Positions 16,529 through 25,095 of a stretch of DNA of 36,555 nt are shown in pieces. A program made the position numbers and the translations under genes. Source of the DNA: Mycobacterium gordonae (GTDB lineage Bacteria; Actinomycetota; Actinomycetes; Mycobacteriales; Mycobacteriaceae); the NCBI RefSeq assembly GCF_001417955.2, contig NZ_LKTM01000348.1, positions 1 through 36,555 of the forward strand. The letters run 5' to 3'. Below the pieces are notes generated by a model. That model was not told the origin of the DNA. It worked only from the letters and a program-made list of their open reading frames with translations, and ran no database searches. Position 1 is the first letter of the stretch; each line of letters starts with the position of its first letter.

Positions 16529-17214
16529 CCCGCCCGCACACCGGCACACCTGCGGAGGCCACGGCGCATCTGCCGCTGCTGCTGATCGGACTGCGGTGGC
16601 TGCTGGACACCGAACAACCAGCCGGAGCACTCATCTGCCCGCGCGGCCAGACGTTGAACTCCGTCGGCAACCGCAGACTGAGATTCGCCCCGGAAGGGTT
16701 CGATGGCCGCCCGGCGGTGGTCGTCGAGGTCAGCGACGCTGACCGGCCCTCCACCCGTAATCCGCGTAACACGTTGAGTGAGAGCGAGATTGACGATTTT
16801 GCGTTTGTCCTGAGCGAGTGCGGCGAACATGTCGGCGCAGCGTGGCGCGACGACGCGCACCGCAGTGCCGCATTAGCGCTGGCCGCTAGCGCGCCATCGT
16901 CGTTGCTGGCAGCCGCAGCGCGGTACCGACAGGGCTGCCCAACCCACAGCGGTGCGCCGTGGTGCTGTAGCTGGTATCGCGACGGATCGCAGCGCGCCAT
17001 CAGCATCCACGATGTGCACCGCGCGGCGGTGCAGTGCTCGCCGTCCGACGTGGCCACCGGTGAGCCAGACCTCACCGCTGCGGTGAGGATCGCACGCCGG
17101 CCCATGCACCCACCTCGATCCAGCGGGTCGAGACGCAGCGCCGGTAACCGCGCGGGAAGGCACCCGATGGTGTTTTCCGACCGATATGTACTACGAGGCA
17201 AAGGATTACGATGA
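16525..17214 (+). CDS. Hypothetical protein of the coupling operon
   Basis: A 229-residue protein with no motif I recognise. The first 85 residues look globular. The middle (SESEIDDFAFVLSECGEHV) is helical, followed by an Ala-rich segment and a basic, probably disordered tail with CCSWYRDGS. It starts at an ATG overlapping the preceding stop (ATGA) and its stop overlaps the next small ORF, so it is translated as part of the operon. Confidence 0.65.
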   Translation: MTRPHTGTPAEATAHLPLLLIGLRWLLDTEQPAGALICPRGQTLNSVGNRRLRFAPEGFDGRPAVVVEVSDADRPSTRNPRNTLSESEIDDFAFVLSECGEHVGAAWRDDAHRSAALALAASAPSSLLAAAARYRQGCPTHSGAPWCCSWYRDGSQRAISIHDVHRAAVQCSPSDVATGEPDLTAAVRIARRPMHPPRSSGSRRSAGNRAGRHPMVFSDRYVLRGKGLR

Positions 17215-17342
17215 ACGACGCACGCAGGTTCCCCTGGCTCAGCGGGTTGATCGCCGCCACGGTGATAGCTCTGTGGTTGCTCTACGTCGTCCTGCACGGC
17301 ATGGTGACGATGAGCGTGGGTGTTGCGGCCATCGACGGGTGA
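17211..17342 (+). CDS. 43-residue single-helix membrane protein
   Basis: Starts at the ATG overlapping the previous stop (ATGA). It encodes MNDARRFPWLSGLIAATVIA continuing into LWLLYVVLHG, a clear membrane helix with a short polar tail. The chain of four-base overlaps in this operon supports translation. Its stop overlaps the GTG that opens the truncated transposase frame, so its own 3' end may have been altered by the insertion. Confidence 0.55.
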   Translation: MNDARRFPWLSGLIAATVIALWLLYVVLHGMVTMSVGVAAIDG

Positions 17343-17698
17343 GTCGAGGCTTGACGAAATACCGCCGGAAAGTGTTCACCGACGACATGCTCACCTTCTG
17401 CGAGCACACCATGGCCGAGGTGTGTGCCGACCTGGGCGCCGAGTTGGTCGCCTTCAACGGCGAGGCCGACCACGTGCACCTGCTCGTCTCCCACCCGCCC
17501 ACGCTGGCGATCTCCACGCTGGTTCAGCGGCTCAAGGGCCGCACCGCATACGCGGTGCGCCGCGAGTACACCGGCGCGTGTGTCCGCGCTCGCATGCGCG
17601 GACACCTCTGGTCGCCGTCCTACTTCGCCGTCTCCTGCGGAGGCGCACCCTTGTCCATCATCAAGCAATACATCGACGGACAAGCCCGACCACTCTGA
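17339..17698 (+). pseudogene. tnpA: IS200/IS605-type Y1 transposase TnpA, N-terminally truncated
   Basis: HUH-type single-strand transposase. The frame shows the HUH motif in EADHVHLLVSHPP, the conserved LKGRTAY helix, the LWSPSYF segment and the C-terminal tyrosine helix IIKQYIDGQ. Full-length relatives begin with a beta-strand leading into VTKYRRKVF. Here only TKYRRKVF survives after VSRGL, so about 15-20 N-terminal residues and the left end of the element are missing. The 120-codon frame opens at a GTG overlapping the upstream small ORF stop. Loss of the first strand of the fold probably inactivates it. Confidence 0.85.
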
Positions 17699-17774
17699 AC
17701 GCCGGGCTACGCCCGCCGACAAACGGGATGGGCTCACCCCGGACTGAAGTCCGAGGCTTGCGCCCAAGATTCCG
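17343..17774 (+). mobile_element. Remnant of an IS200/IS605-type element, left end missing
   Basis: Contains the truncated tnpA and, beyond its stop, a right-end-like sequence with a hairpin CGGACT-GA-AGTCCG (17740-17753), typical of the subterminal hairpins bound by this transposase family. No tnpB is present and no matching left-end hairpin is visible upstream. The exact right boundary is uncertain; it abuts the relaxase stop at 17776. Confidence 0.7.
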
Positions 17775-17775
17775 G

Positions 17776-20700
17776 TCAGAGGTCGATGCCGTAGCCGCGG
17801 TCGATGTGGCGGTCTGGGGTGGTGAGGTTGTCGATGTGGGCGGCGGCCTCGGCGATGTCGCGTAGGCGGTCGACGATCTGGGTGCGTTGGCGTAGTAATT
17901 CGACGGCTTGGTCACGGGTGGCGCTGGTTGCGCTGGTGGTGGCGAGGTGGTGTTCGGCGCGTTCGATGGCAGTGCGCGGGGCCGGGTCTGGGTCGGGTTC
18001 GGGGGTGCCGAGTTGGTGGGTGGTGGTGGAGTTGTGGTGCAGCGCGGCGATCAGGGTGTGGGCGGGTCGGTGGTGGTGGTCGCCGGTGGTGATGAGGATG
18101 AGTTTGGTGTTGGTGGCGGTGGCGGCCGCGGTGAGCCAGTGCAGGTTGTCGGTGCTGAGGTGGTCGGCGTCGTCGACGACGATCAGACTGCCCAGAGGCA
18201 GTTTCAGGGGCGTCTTGCCGAGTGTGGTGCGGGCGCTGTCGATGTGGCCGCTGGCGTCGGCGTAGCAGTGGTGGGCGGCGTAATCGCGGGCTGCCGGGCT
18301 GGCGGTCAGCGCGAGCACACGGTGATTCTGGTCGTGTGCGGTTGCCACGAGCGCGGCCAGGGCACCGTGCTTGTCGGCGCCGGGGTGTAGGTGCAGTGCT
18401 TGCACGGTGTGGATGTTGGCGGTGATCGCGGTAACGACGCGGCGGTGGGTGTCGTCGAGGTCGCCGAGCGCGGTTTCGGGCGGGTAGTAGAGGGCTCCGG
18501 GGCTGACGGTGCTGGCGGCCTGCAGGTAAGCAACCTCGGCGCGTAATTGGTCGATGTCGGTCGCCAGATCGTAGGCGTGGGTGGGGCGCTGCGCCAGGGC
18601 GCGGGCCGCCCCGGCTTCTGCGCGGCAGAGTTGGTCATCGAGGGTGCGGGCGTTTCGGCGGGCGTCGTTGAGGGCGGCGGTGTCGGTGGTGATGGCCGCG
18701 GTGCGGCGGGTGTGGATGTGGTGTTCGGTGACGATGCCGTGCGGGCCGCCGGCGGCGTCGAGCAGGGTGGTGCGGGTGTCGTCGAGTCGGGTGCGCGCAG
18801 TGTGTAGCGCGACAGTGATGCGCTCGGTGTTTCCGGTGACCTGGTCGCGGTGGGCGCGGTAGCGGGCGGCGGCACCGTGATCGGCGCGGCGGGTCGCCGC
18901 GGTGATGGCGGCGTCGAGCTGGTCGAGCAGCGTGGCGTGCAGCGCGGCGGCGTCTTCGGCCTGCACCCACCGGGTGTGGGCGTGGGCCAGCGCCTGGTGC
19001 AGGGGCCGCTGCTGGTGGTGGCGGCGGCGCAGGTCGGCGAGTTCGGCGGCGGCGGCGTGTTCGGCGGGTCCACCGCCCCCGCCCAGGATGGCTTTTTCCA
19101 GCTGGCGCAGGTGGCGGTAGGCGGCGTCGCGGCGGGCGCGCAGAGCGGGGATGTCAGTGTTCTCGGCCAGCTCAGCACGCAGGGGCCGGTGGTGGGGGAG
19201 GTCGTCGAAGTCCAGGCCGGCGAGGTCCTCTTCGGCGAAGCTGTAGGGGAAGTCGGTGGGGTCGGGTGGCGGCTCGCCCAGGTGCTCCTCGAGCCCGTAG
19301 TCGCCGGTGGCGAACAAGTCGAGTTGGTCGCCGACCGCCTGTGTGTGCTGGGTGTCGGCGGGGTGCGGTACGTCGGGGTCGAGGGTGGCGGCGTGGTGGG
19401 TGAGCAGCTCGACGCGGTAGGTCAGCAGGCGCGCGTACTGGTCGGGGCGCAAAGGCTTTTCGGCGTTGATGTCGTGCAGGTGTTCCGCGGCGGCGGCGAG
19501 CAGATCAGCCGGGGGCCAGTCACAGGCGGCCACCGCGGCGACCAGGGACGGCCAGGCGTAGTCGGTGATGATCGCTTCGGCGACGACGGTGCCGAACAGA
19601 CCGTGTAGCGCCGCGGCCCAGGCCGGTCGCAGGGTGGTGTCGGCGCGATCCAGCGACGGCGGGGCCAGGGTGCCGGCCAGACGCCACCACAGGGCGGCGG
19701 CGGGCATCTCGGACGGGAGTGGGCCGTGCGCGGCTAGGGCGTCGCGCAGCAACGTGTCGATGTCGGCGCCGGCCTGGGCGGCGTCGTTGAAGTGGGTGGC
19801 CAGGCGCGGCCAGAACGGGTCTGCGGTGAGATGTCGGTCGTGGTTTTCGGCGAGCTGGCGCCAACGCGCGGCGTCGGTGTTGGCTCGGGTCAGGGCGGCG
19901 TCGAGGCGGGTGTTGATGAGCTGTTGGAAGACCTTGGAGCGGTTGGGGTGTTGTTCGGGGCCGGTGATGCGGGTGTCGGCCTGATCGACGCCGTGGGCGG
20001 CCCGGAAGACGGCGATTTCGGCCATCAGAGAGTCGCGCTGGCCGAGCAGTGGGCGGGCCCACGCCGGTGCGGTGGCAGCCCCCCACCCGCGGGCGGTGGA
20101 GCGTACGGTGTCGGCGAGTTCGGTGACCAGTTCAGCCCGCGCGCGCAGGCACGGACCCCACACGTCATCGTTGCTCAGGACCGCCGGTGTGGGGTTGAGC
20201 CAGTGCAGCGGGGCAGGTTGTGGCGCAGTGGATTCGCCGCAGATGGGCAGGCGCCAATCCAGGACGGCGGCAGGATCCACCGCATCACCGAGTCCGGTGG
20301 CCGCGGCGTGCTGCAGGGCGGCGACGGGGTCACCTCCGCTCAGAGCGAGCAGAGCCAGGTTGCGGCGCAGCACCGGCCAGGCCGGGGCGTCGGTGACGCG
20401 GGTTCCGAGGCCCGCGGCCGCGGTGTCGATGGCGGCCATGACGGTGGTGCCGGCGCGGTGTTCGGCGCCCGCAGAGAGCGCATCGGCATACATCGCGCAC
20501 GCTTGGTGTAACCGGGTGAACGGGTCGGCGTCGAGTGCGGCGGCGGTGTGAGCGGAGATTTGTGCGCCGTCGCGGCCGAGAATGGTCGTGAGCACGTCGA
20601 CGGCGGTCGGTGGGTGGGTGGCTTTGGGCGCCAGGATGCGGTGCGGGTCGGATTCGGCGGTGGAGCCGTAGAAGTGGTTTTCGGTGCGTCCGCGGGTGCC

Positions 20701-23622
20701 AGCGACGTAGAGCTGCTGGCGGGTGAGCCGGTCGGAAATGACGGTGTGGCAGGTGCCTTCGACGTCGCGCCCACCCGCGGTCATGCCTTGGGCGGCGTTG
20801 ATGGTGGAGGCGTAGCCCAGGGTGGTGTTGGTGGTGACGTAGCGGGCGGGTAGCCGCACCGGGCTGGCCGCTCCGCGCAGCGGGACGACGGTCAACGAGC
20901 CGTCGTCGTGCACGGTGCGAACTGTCCAGCGGTGCCCGTTTTTGACCCAGCCGCCGCGGCTGGTGGTCCGTATCCAGCGGGCGTTCTTGCGGGTGGCGAT
21001 GATGTCGCCGGCCGAGGCGGTCAGCCCATCAGCGAGGGTGACGGTCGCTGCGGCTTTGGGTGTGCTCGCGTCGGTGCCGGCGGCGGTGAGACGGTCCAGT
21101 CGGGCGCGTTCGTTGAGTTGGGCGACTAGCTCGTTGGTGGGAGCCAACAGGATCGAGTCGCGCCCGGCGGCACGGTCGGCGGCCCAGGCGTCGTAGGCCA
21201 TGTCCGCGGCGTGTTGATCGGCGCCGACATGAACGCGGCCGTGGTCGATGTAGAAGCCGATGCCGGCGGGGTCACCGTTGCGGATGGCCAGGCTGGCGGC
21301 GGCTTCGGCGTGCCCGGTTTCGGGGTGGGTGAAGCGCACGACGGTGCTCAGGGTGACCGCATTGTGGCGCTGCGCCAGATCGCGCAGGATGCCGCCGGCC
21401 GAGATCGACGCCAACTGCTCATCGTCGCCGATGAGGCGCACGCTGGCACCGCGCGCTTCGGCACAAGCGCGGAGGGTGTCCAGGTCGGCGGTGGAGGCCA
21501 TTCCGGCTTCGTCGACGATGAGCAAACTGTCGGCGTTGATGGTGTCGAACCATCGGCGGGCGGGGTCGTCGTGGGGGGCTTCGGGTTGGTCTGCCCGGGT
21601 GCCGGTGAGCTGGACCAGTTTGGCGAGGGTGTCGGTGTCCGAGCCGAGGTCTTCGGCCAGGACTTCGGCCGCTCCGGCGGTGGGGGCCAGGCCGATCACG
21701 GTGCCGCCGCTGGTGCGCCAGGCTGCCGCGAGGGCGGCCATGGCGGTGGTTTTGCCGGTGCCTGCGGGGGCGAGCGCGAGTTGTACGCGGGCCCCGGAGG
21801 TGGCCATTTCGCGGACCATGGCAATTTGTCCGTCGTTGAGGGCCACACCGGTGTTGGCGTGGGCTTCCAGCAGCGCCACTTCGATGCTGTCGGCGTCGAT
21901 GACACGGCCGTCGGTGCGGGCGGCGGCGGCCAGGATGCGCCGCTCAGCGGCCAGGATGGCCTCGCTGGTGTGCAGGGTGGTGTCGTGGCGGGTGTACACG
22001 CTGGAACCGTCGGCGCGGCGCAGGGCGGCGGGTTCGTGTTTGTCGGTGTCCGCGTGGCTGGTCAGGACCAGACTGTGCCCGCGCAGGGCGGCCGTGACGA
22101 TGCGGTCGACCAGTTCGGGTCCGCCGGGGTGATCGGCGTAGCGCAGCTGGCGGTGGGCTTCGGCGCGGACGTGGTTGATGGTCCAGGTGGCGCGATGCTC
22201 GGAGACGGTGTCGATGACGTGAGCGGCCTGCTGGTGTACCCAGCTGTCGCTGATCGGGACGTGGTGTGCCGGTGCGTGATTGGTGACCGCGGCGACCATG
22301 TTGCCCAGCGCGCGCTGGCTGCCCAGGACCTCGACGGCTTGGACGCGCCAGGTGTGGCGCTGCTCGGCCAGGGAGCGGGGTTCGTGTTTGGCTTGCCGTG
22401 TTTCCAGGGTGGCTTGCTGAGTCAGGGCGAGCATCTCCACGGCGGTGGGTTCGCGGCCGTGTTCGGTGTGGAACCCCTTGGCCAGCTCGCCCACCCGGTG
22501 GTCGATGGCGGCGCTGCGTGAGGAGTATTTCTCGTTGAGTTCCTCGGGGATGCCGTCGATTTCACGGACCGGTCGTTTACCGCGCCGGGACTGCCGCGCG
22601 GTGAACCGCACCCGCAGTTTTTCGACCAGCAACGCTTCGATGCGGGTGTTGTAGAACTCCGAGGCCGCGACCGCGGCACGGTGCAGTGTCGCGCCGTCCA
22701 GCGCCATCCACCGGCCTATTCCGTCGGGGCCGATGACGTGGACCTTGTTGCTGACTGCGGCGTGGGTGTGCAGGTTGGGGTCCCCGGCCCGGGAGTCGCG
22801 GTGATCGAAGGCGGCCACGATCAAACCGGTGGTGTCGACCTGGGCGATGCCACCGGCTCCCATGCGGGAGAACGCGGCGTTGTCTTCCAGGAATTCCAGG
22901 GTCTCCTCCACCGCCTGGTGGTGGCAGTCCTCGATCGCGGCGGCGATCGGCGGTGCCCCGATGGCCCACAGCGTGGAGACCGATTTGACTGGGGTGAAGG
23001 TGAGGTCGTAGCCGGCTACCGCGGTGGAGGCGGCGCGGGAATTGGCGGCGATGAAACCGGACAGTTCCCGCGCGTCCGCCGGTGGGCGAGCGTAGGTTTC
23101 GGTGAACAATTCCTGCCCGACCGCAGTGCGCAGCCGGGCCCGGATGTCGGGGGCGATGCTGGCTGAAACGTCGGCACCGATGGTGAGGTTGTAGTCGCGG
23201 TAAACCTCGCGAAGCCTGGTGACGAACCGGTTTTCTTTGCCGTCGACATGGAACGGCCGGCCCAGCCGCGCGGCCATACTCGCCCCGGCCGCACCGGCGC
23301 CCAGCTTCGTCAGAAGACCGGTGATCTGTTCGGCGTTGGGATGTAAACCCTCACCGAACAGCGCCTTCATCTGCTCTTCGCCGACCTGCGAGCCAGCCGG
23401 CACGCCCCAGTACTTGGCGACCAGCGGATCACAGGCGTAGCGGGCCAGCGGAGTGGCCAGTGCCGCCAGGCCGCGGCCCATCCACCGGCCCGGGGATTCC
23501 CCCTTTTCGGTGTAGTACTGCGCCAAAGTGGGGCGGCCACGCTCGGTGGCATCAGAGGCGGCGACTTGGCGGATCAAATAGAGATAGCCGTCGCCGGCGG
23601 TCAATTTATGTAAGCCCATCAC
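17776..23622 (-). CDS. mobF: MobF (TrwC/TraI-type) relaxase-helicase
   Basis: A 1948-residue conjugative relaxase that should nick the transferred strand at oriT, stay bound to its 5' end and unwind the plasmid. The N-terminus carries candidate catalytic tyrosines (Tyr13, Tyr15; a YY pair at 36-37). The metal-binding histidines lie in DHRDSRAGDPNLHTH (about 271-285). A RecD-like helicase domain has Walker A APAGTGKTTA (about 617-626) and Walker B LLIVDEAGMAS (about 697-707). After a long helical region a second, degenerate helicase-like module appears near the C-terminus, with a Walker-B-like SLIVVDDADHLS (about 1804-1815). GTG at 23622 and ATG at 23619 are adjacent start candidates. It is transcribed away from the proposed oriT. 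Confidence 0.95.
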   Translation of the reverse strand: MMGLHKLTAGDGYLYLIRQVAASDATERGRPTLAQYYTEKGESPGRWMGRGLAALATPLARYACDPLVAKYWGVPAGSQVGEEQMKALFGEGLHPNAEQITGLLTKLGAGAAGASMAARLGRPFHVDGKENRFVTRLREVYRDYNLTIGADVSASIAPDIRARLRTAVGQELFTETYARPPADARELSGFIAANSRAASTAVAGYDLTFTPVKSVSTLWAIGAPPIAAAIEDCHHQAVEETLEFLEDNAAFSRMGAGGIAQVDTTGLIVAAFDHRDSRAGDPNLHTHAAVSNKVHVIGPDGIGRWMALDGATLHRAAVAASEFYNTRIEALLVEKLRVRFTARQSRRGKRPVREIDGIPEELNEKYSSRSAAIDHRVGELAKGFHTEHGREPTAVEMLALTQQATLETRQAKHEPRSLAEQRHTWRVQAVEVLGSQRALGNMVAAVTNHAPAHHVPISDSWVHQQAAHVIDTVSEHRATWTINHVRAEAHRQLRYADHPGGPELVDRIVTAALRGHSLVLTSHADTDKHEPAALRRADGSSVYTRHDTTLHTSEAILAAERRILAAAARTDGRVIDADSIEVALLEAHANTGVALNDGQIAMVREMATSGARVQLALAPAGTGKTTAMAALAAAWRTSGGTVIGLAPTAGAAEVLAEDLGSDTDTLAKLVQLTGTRADQPEAPHDDPARRWFDTINADSLLIVDEAGMASTADLDTLRACAEARGASVRLIGDDEQLASISAGGILRDLAQRHNAVTLSTVVRFTHPETGHAEAAASLAIRNGDPAGIGFYIDHGRVHVGADQHAADMAYDAWAADRAAGRDSILLAPTNELVAQLNERARLDRLTAAGTDASTPKAAATVTLADGLTASAGDIIATRKNARWIRTTSRGGWVKNGHRWTVRTVHDDGSLTVVPLRGAASPVRLPARYVTTNTTLGYASTINAAQGMTAGGRDVEGTCHTVISDRLTRQQLYVAGTRGRTENHFYGSTAESDPHRILAPKATHPPTAVDVLTTILGRDGAQISAHTAAALDADPFTRLHQACAMYADALSAGAEHRAGTTVMAAIDTAAAGLGTRVTDAPAWPVLRRNLALLALSGGDPVAALQHAAATGLGDAVDPAAVLDWRLPICGESTAPQPAPLHWLNPTPAVLSNDDVWGPCLRARAELVTELADTVRSTARGWGAATAPAWARPLLGQRDSLMAEIAVFRAAHGVDQADTRITGPEQHPNRSKVFQQLINTRLDAALTRANTDAARWRQLAENHDRHLTADPFWPRLATHFNDAAQAGADIDTLLRDALAAHGPLPSEMPAAALWWRLAGTLAPPSLDRADTTLRPAWAAALHGLFGTVVAEAIITDYAWPSLVAAVAACDWPPADLLAAAAEHLHDINAEKPLRPDQYARLLTYRVELLTHHAATLDPDVPHPADTQHTQAVGDQLDLFATGDYGLEEHLGEPPPDPTDFPYSFAEEDLAGLDFDDLPHHRPLRAELAENTDIPALRARRDAAYRHLRQLEKAILGGGGGPAEHAAAAELADLRRRHHQQRPLHQALAHAHTRWVQAEDAAALHATLLDQLDAAITAATRRADHGAAARYRAHRDQVTGNTERITVALHTARTRLDDTRTTLLDAAGGPHGIVTEHHIHTRRTAAITTDTAALNDARRNARTLDDQLCRAEAGAARALAQRPTHAYDLATDIDQLRAEVAYLQAASTVSPGALYYPPETALGDLDDTHRRVVTAITANIHTVQALHLHPGADKHGALAALVATAHDQNHRVLALTASPAARDYAAHHCYADASGHIDSARTTLGKTPLKLPLGSLIVVDDADHLSTDNLHWLTAAATATNTKLILITTGDHHHRPAHTLIAALHHNSTTTHQLGTPEPDPDPAPRTAIERAEHHLATTSATSATRDQAVELLRQRTQIVDRLRDIAEAAAHIDNLTTPDRHIDRGYGIDL

Positions 23623-23862
23623 TGCGTCATCACCTGAACCTGAAACTAGGGGCGCCCCCGCCCCCAGATAACGGCCGTTACCGAACCGTTACCTGAGTGC
23701 AAGAGGTGTGATGTTCGGCGCTAGGGAAAAGTTAGGGCACCCTAAGTGCCGTTCGGGTGGGCGGTGAGTGATCGGGTGCAAAGCCTGGTGTGGGGTGCGG
23801 TCGGAAAGATTCTTGGCTTGCGTTGCGGCGCTGGGGGGTTGGTGGGGCTTAGCGTGTGATTC
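23623..23862. other. Candidate oriT / divergent regulatory region
   Basis: The gap between the relaxase gene (leftward) and the HTH gene (rightward), the usual place for oriT of MobF systems. It holds a perfect 12-bp palindrome TAACGGCCGTTA (23669-23680), direct repeats CCGTTACC at 23675-23682 and 23686-23693 (11 bp apart, one helical turn), a GC-rich block (GGGGCGCCCCC, near 23649) and a hairpin TTAGGG-CA-CCCTAA (23732-23745). These suit relaxosome protein binding and nicking, and would also hold two promoters. No nic site can be assigned from sequence alone. Confidence 0.55.
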
Positions 23863-24408
23863 ATGGCGAACACAGTGATCAGCAAGCAGGCCCGCCGCGC
23901 AGCGCGGCAGGCCGCCAGCGCCGCCCAGGATGACGTGGTGCGCCGCACCCGGGCCAACGTCGAGGATCTGGGAAGGTTTTTCTCCGCGCGGGAGCGGGTT
24001 GAGGCCGTGGACGGGTGGCTTGAGGCGCGCCAGCAGGTGTTGCGCGAGGATGCGCAGCGTCGCCGCGGTGCGCAGCGTGTGGTGTGCGGGCAGGCGCTGG
24101 CCGCGATGCGCGATCGGGGGGAGAGTCTGCGTGAGATCGCGCGGATGGCCGCCATATCCGAAAAGCAAGTCCGCGAACTGATTCTGGAAGCCGAAGCGGC
24201 CGCTCAGAATGACGGGCCGGTGGTGCAGGACGGGGCGGCAACGGCGGCGCAGCCGCCGGCCTCTGACGATGCGGCCGCTAACGATGCGGCGGCACAACCG
24301 GTCGCTGACCCTGCGGGCGGTGCCGTCGAGGCGAACGGGGCAGCGTCAGACGCGATCCGAAGCGTGGCCGCTGTGAAGGGGCTGGCGTCGTCGGCGGCGA
24401 CGGCCTGA
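23863..24408 (+). CDS. HTH protein next to oriT, possible relaxosome accessory factor
   Basis: A 181-residue protein. The N-terminal half is basic and helical (ARRAARQAASAAQDDVVRRT), followed by a helix-turn-helix-like segment RGESLREIARMAAISEKQVR (about 85-104). The C-terminal 70 residues are Ala-, Asp- and Pro-rich and probably disordered. Position and DNA-binding character suggest a relaxosome accessory or autoregulator, but the family is not recognised. The ATG at 23863 is the natural start. Confidence 0.75.
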   Translation: MANTVISKQARRAARQAASAAQDDVVRRTRANVEDLGRFFSARERVEAVDGWLEARQQVLREDAQRRRGAQRVVCGQALAAMRDRGESLREIARMAAISEKQVRELILEAEAAAQNDGPVVQDGAATAAQPPASDDAAANDAAAQPVADPAGGAVEANGAASDAIRSVAAVKGLASSAATA

Positions 24409-24493
24409 GAAGCTTCGATGTCGGTGCCCGCGGCGAGGATGGGTGCGGGTGCGGCAACCGGGCCGCGCGCAGGCATCGAAACGCAGTGGGGTC
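24409..24493 (+). other. Intergenic imperfect inverted repeat
   Basis: TTCGATG (24414-24420) and CATCGAA (24474-24480) are the ends of a longer imperfect inverted repeat between the HTH and HNH genes. It could be an attenuator or terminator for the upstream gene. No T-run. Confidence 0.35.
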
Positions 24494-25018
24494 ATGGGAC
24501 GTTCGCAACCGCTACAGCTGGTCGTTGATCCGGTCGCGCATGCCGAAGAGCTGGCGCGCTTTGAAACCCACGTGGTGCGCGGCCCCGGAGCAGAGGATTG
24601 CGCGATCTGGACCGGCGCGGTGGGAACCGACGGCTACGGCAGGTTCTGGGTCGGCCGCGGGTCGGACCGGATCATGGTGCGCCCGAACCGGTATGCCTTG
24701 GCGGCCGCTCTGGAAGGCGAACCGTTGGCACCGTGGGTGCGCGCTCTGCACGGCTGCGACAACCCGGCGTGCGTGCGGGTGAGCCTGCCCGGCGAGGTCG
24801 GTCTGCTGCACATCGTGGGCGGGACTCAGCGCGACAACATGGTGATGATGGCCCGGGCCGGTCGCGGCGGCGGGAGGGTGCCGATCCGGCAGGGCGACAA
24901 CGGTCTTCGCGCGCGCCGCGAGCGGGCGGTGGCGTTACGCGAAGCGGTGCGCCACGGGTGGGACGCCGAAGCGGTGAGCGCGGCGCTGCTGGGATCGGGT
25001 GATCCGACGCTGTGGTGA
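24494..25018 (+). CDS. HNH-type endonuclease-like protein
   Basis: A 174-residue protein with the order CAIWTGAVGTDGYGRFW, RPNRYALAAALEGE, ALHGCDNPACVR and HIVGGTQRDNM. This matches phage and plasmid HNH proteins, in which a pair of cysteines flanks the H-N-H core. Expected activity is metal-dependent DNA nicking or cleavage, but here it may serve plasmid establishment. The ATG at 24494 is chosen; the frame is open to a GTG at 24443. It is the last + strand gene before the block of leftward cassettes and converges on it. Confidence 0.8.
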   Translation: MGRSQPLQLVVDPVAHAEELARFETHVVRGPGAEDCAIWTGAVGTDGYGRFWVGRGSDRIMVRPNRYALAAALEGEPLAPWVRALHGCDNPACVRVSLPGEVGLLHIVGGTQRDNMVMMARAGRGGGRVPIRQGDNGLRARRERAVALREAVRHGWDAEAVSAALLGSGDPTLW

Positions 25019-25095
25019 GGTTTCGTCGGAGCACCTCCCAGGAGGGGTGCCCGACTATTTCGGTGGGGAGTCGATCGGGCACCTACCCGCAGAGG
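25019..25095. terminator. Hairpin between convergent genes
   Basis: GCACCTCC and GGAGGGGTGC (about 25030-25050) form a GC-rich hairpin with a small bulge between the convergent HNH gene and the 178-residue gene. It may terminate transcription from both sides. No clear T-run on either strand. Confidence 0.4.

Noticed and set aside
17699..17774. TnpB guide-RNA (omega RNA) end
   Set aside because: No tnpB gene or remnant is present; the hairpin is adequately explained as an IS200-type right end.
21211..22521. 436-codon + strand frame inside the relaxase gene
   Set aside because: Antiparallel shadow of a relaxase gene with intact motifs.
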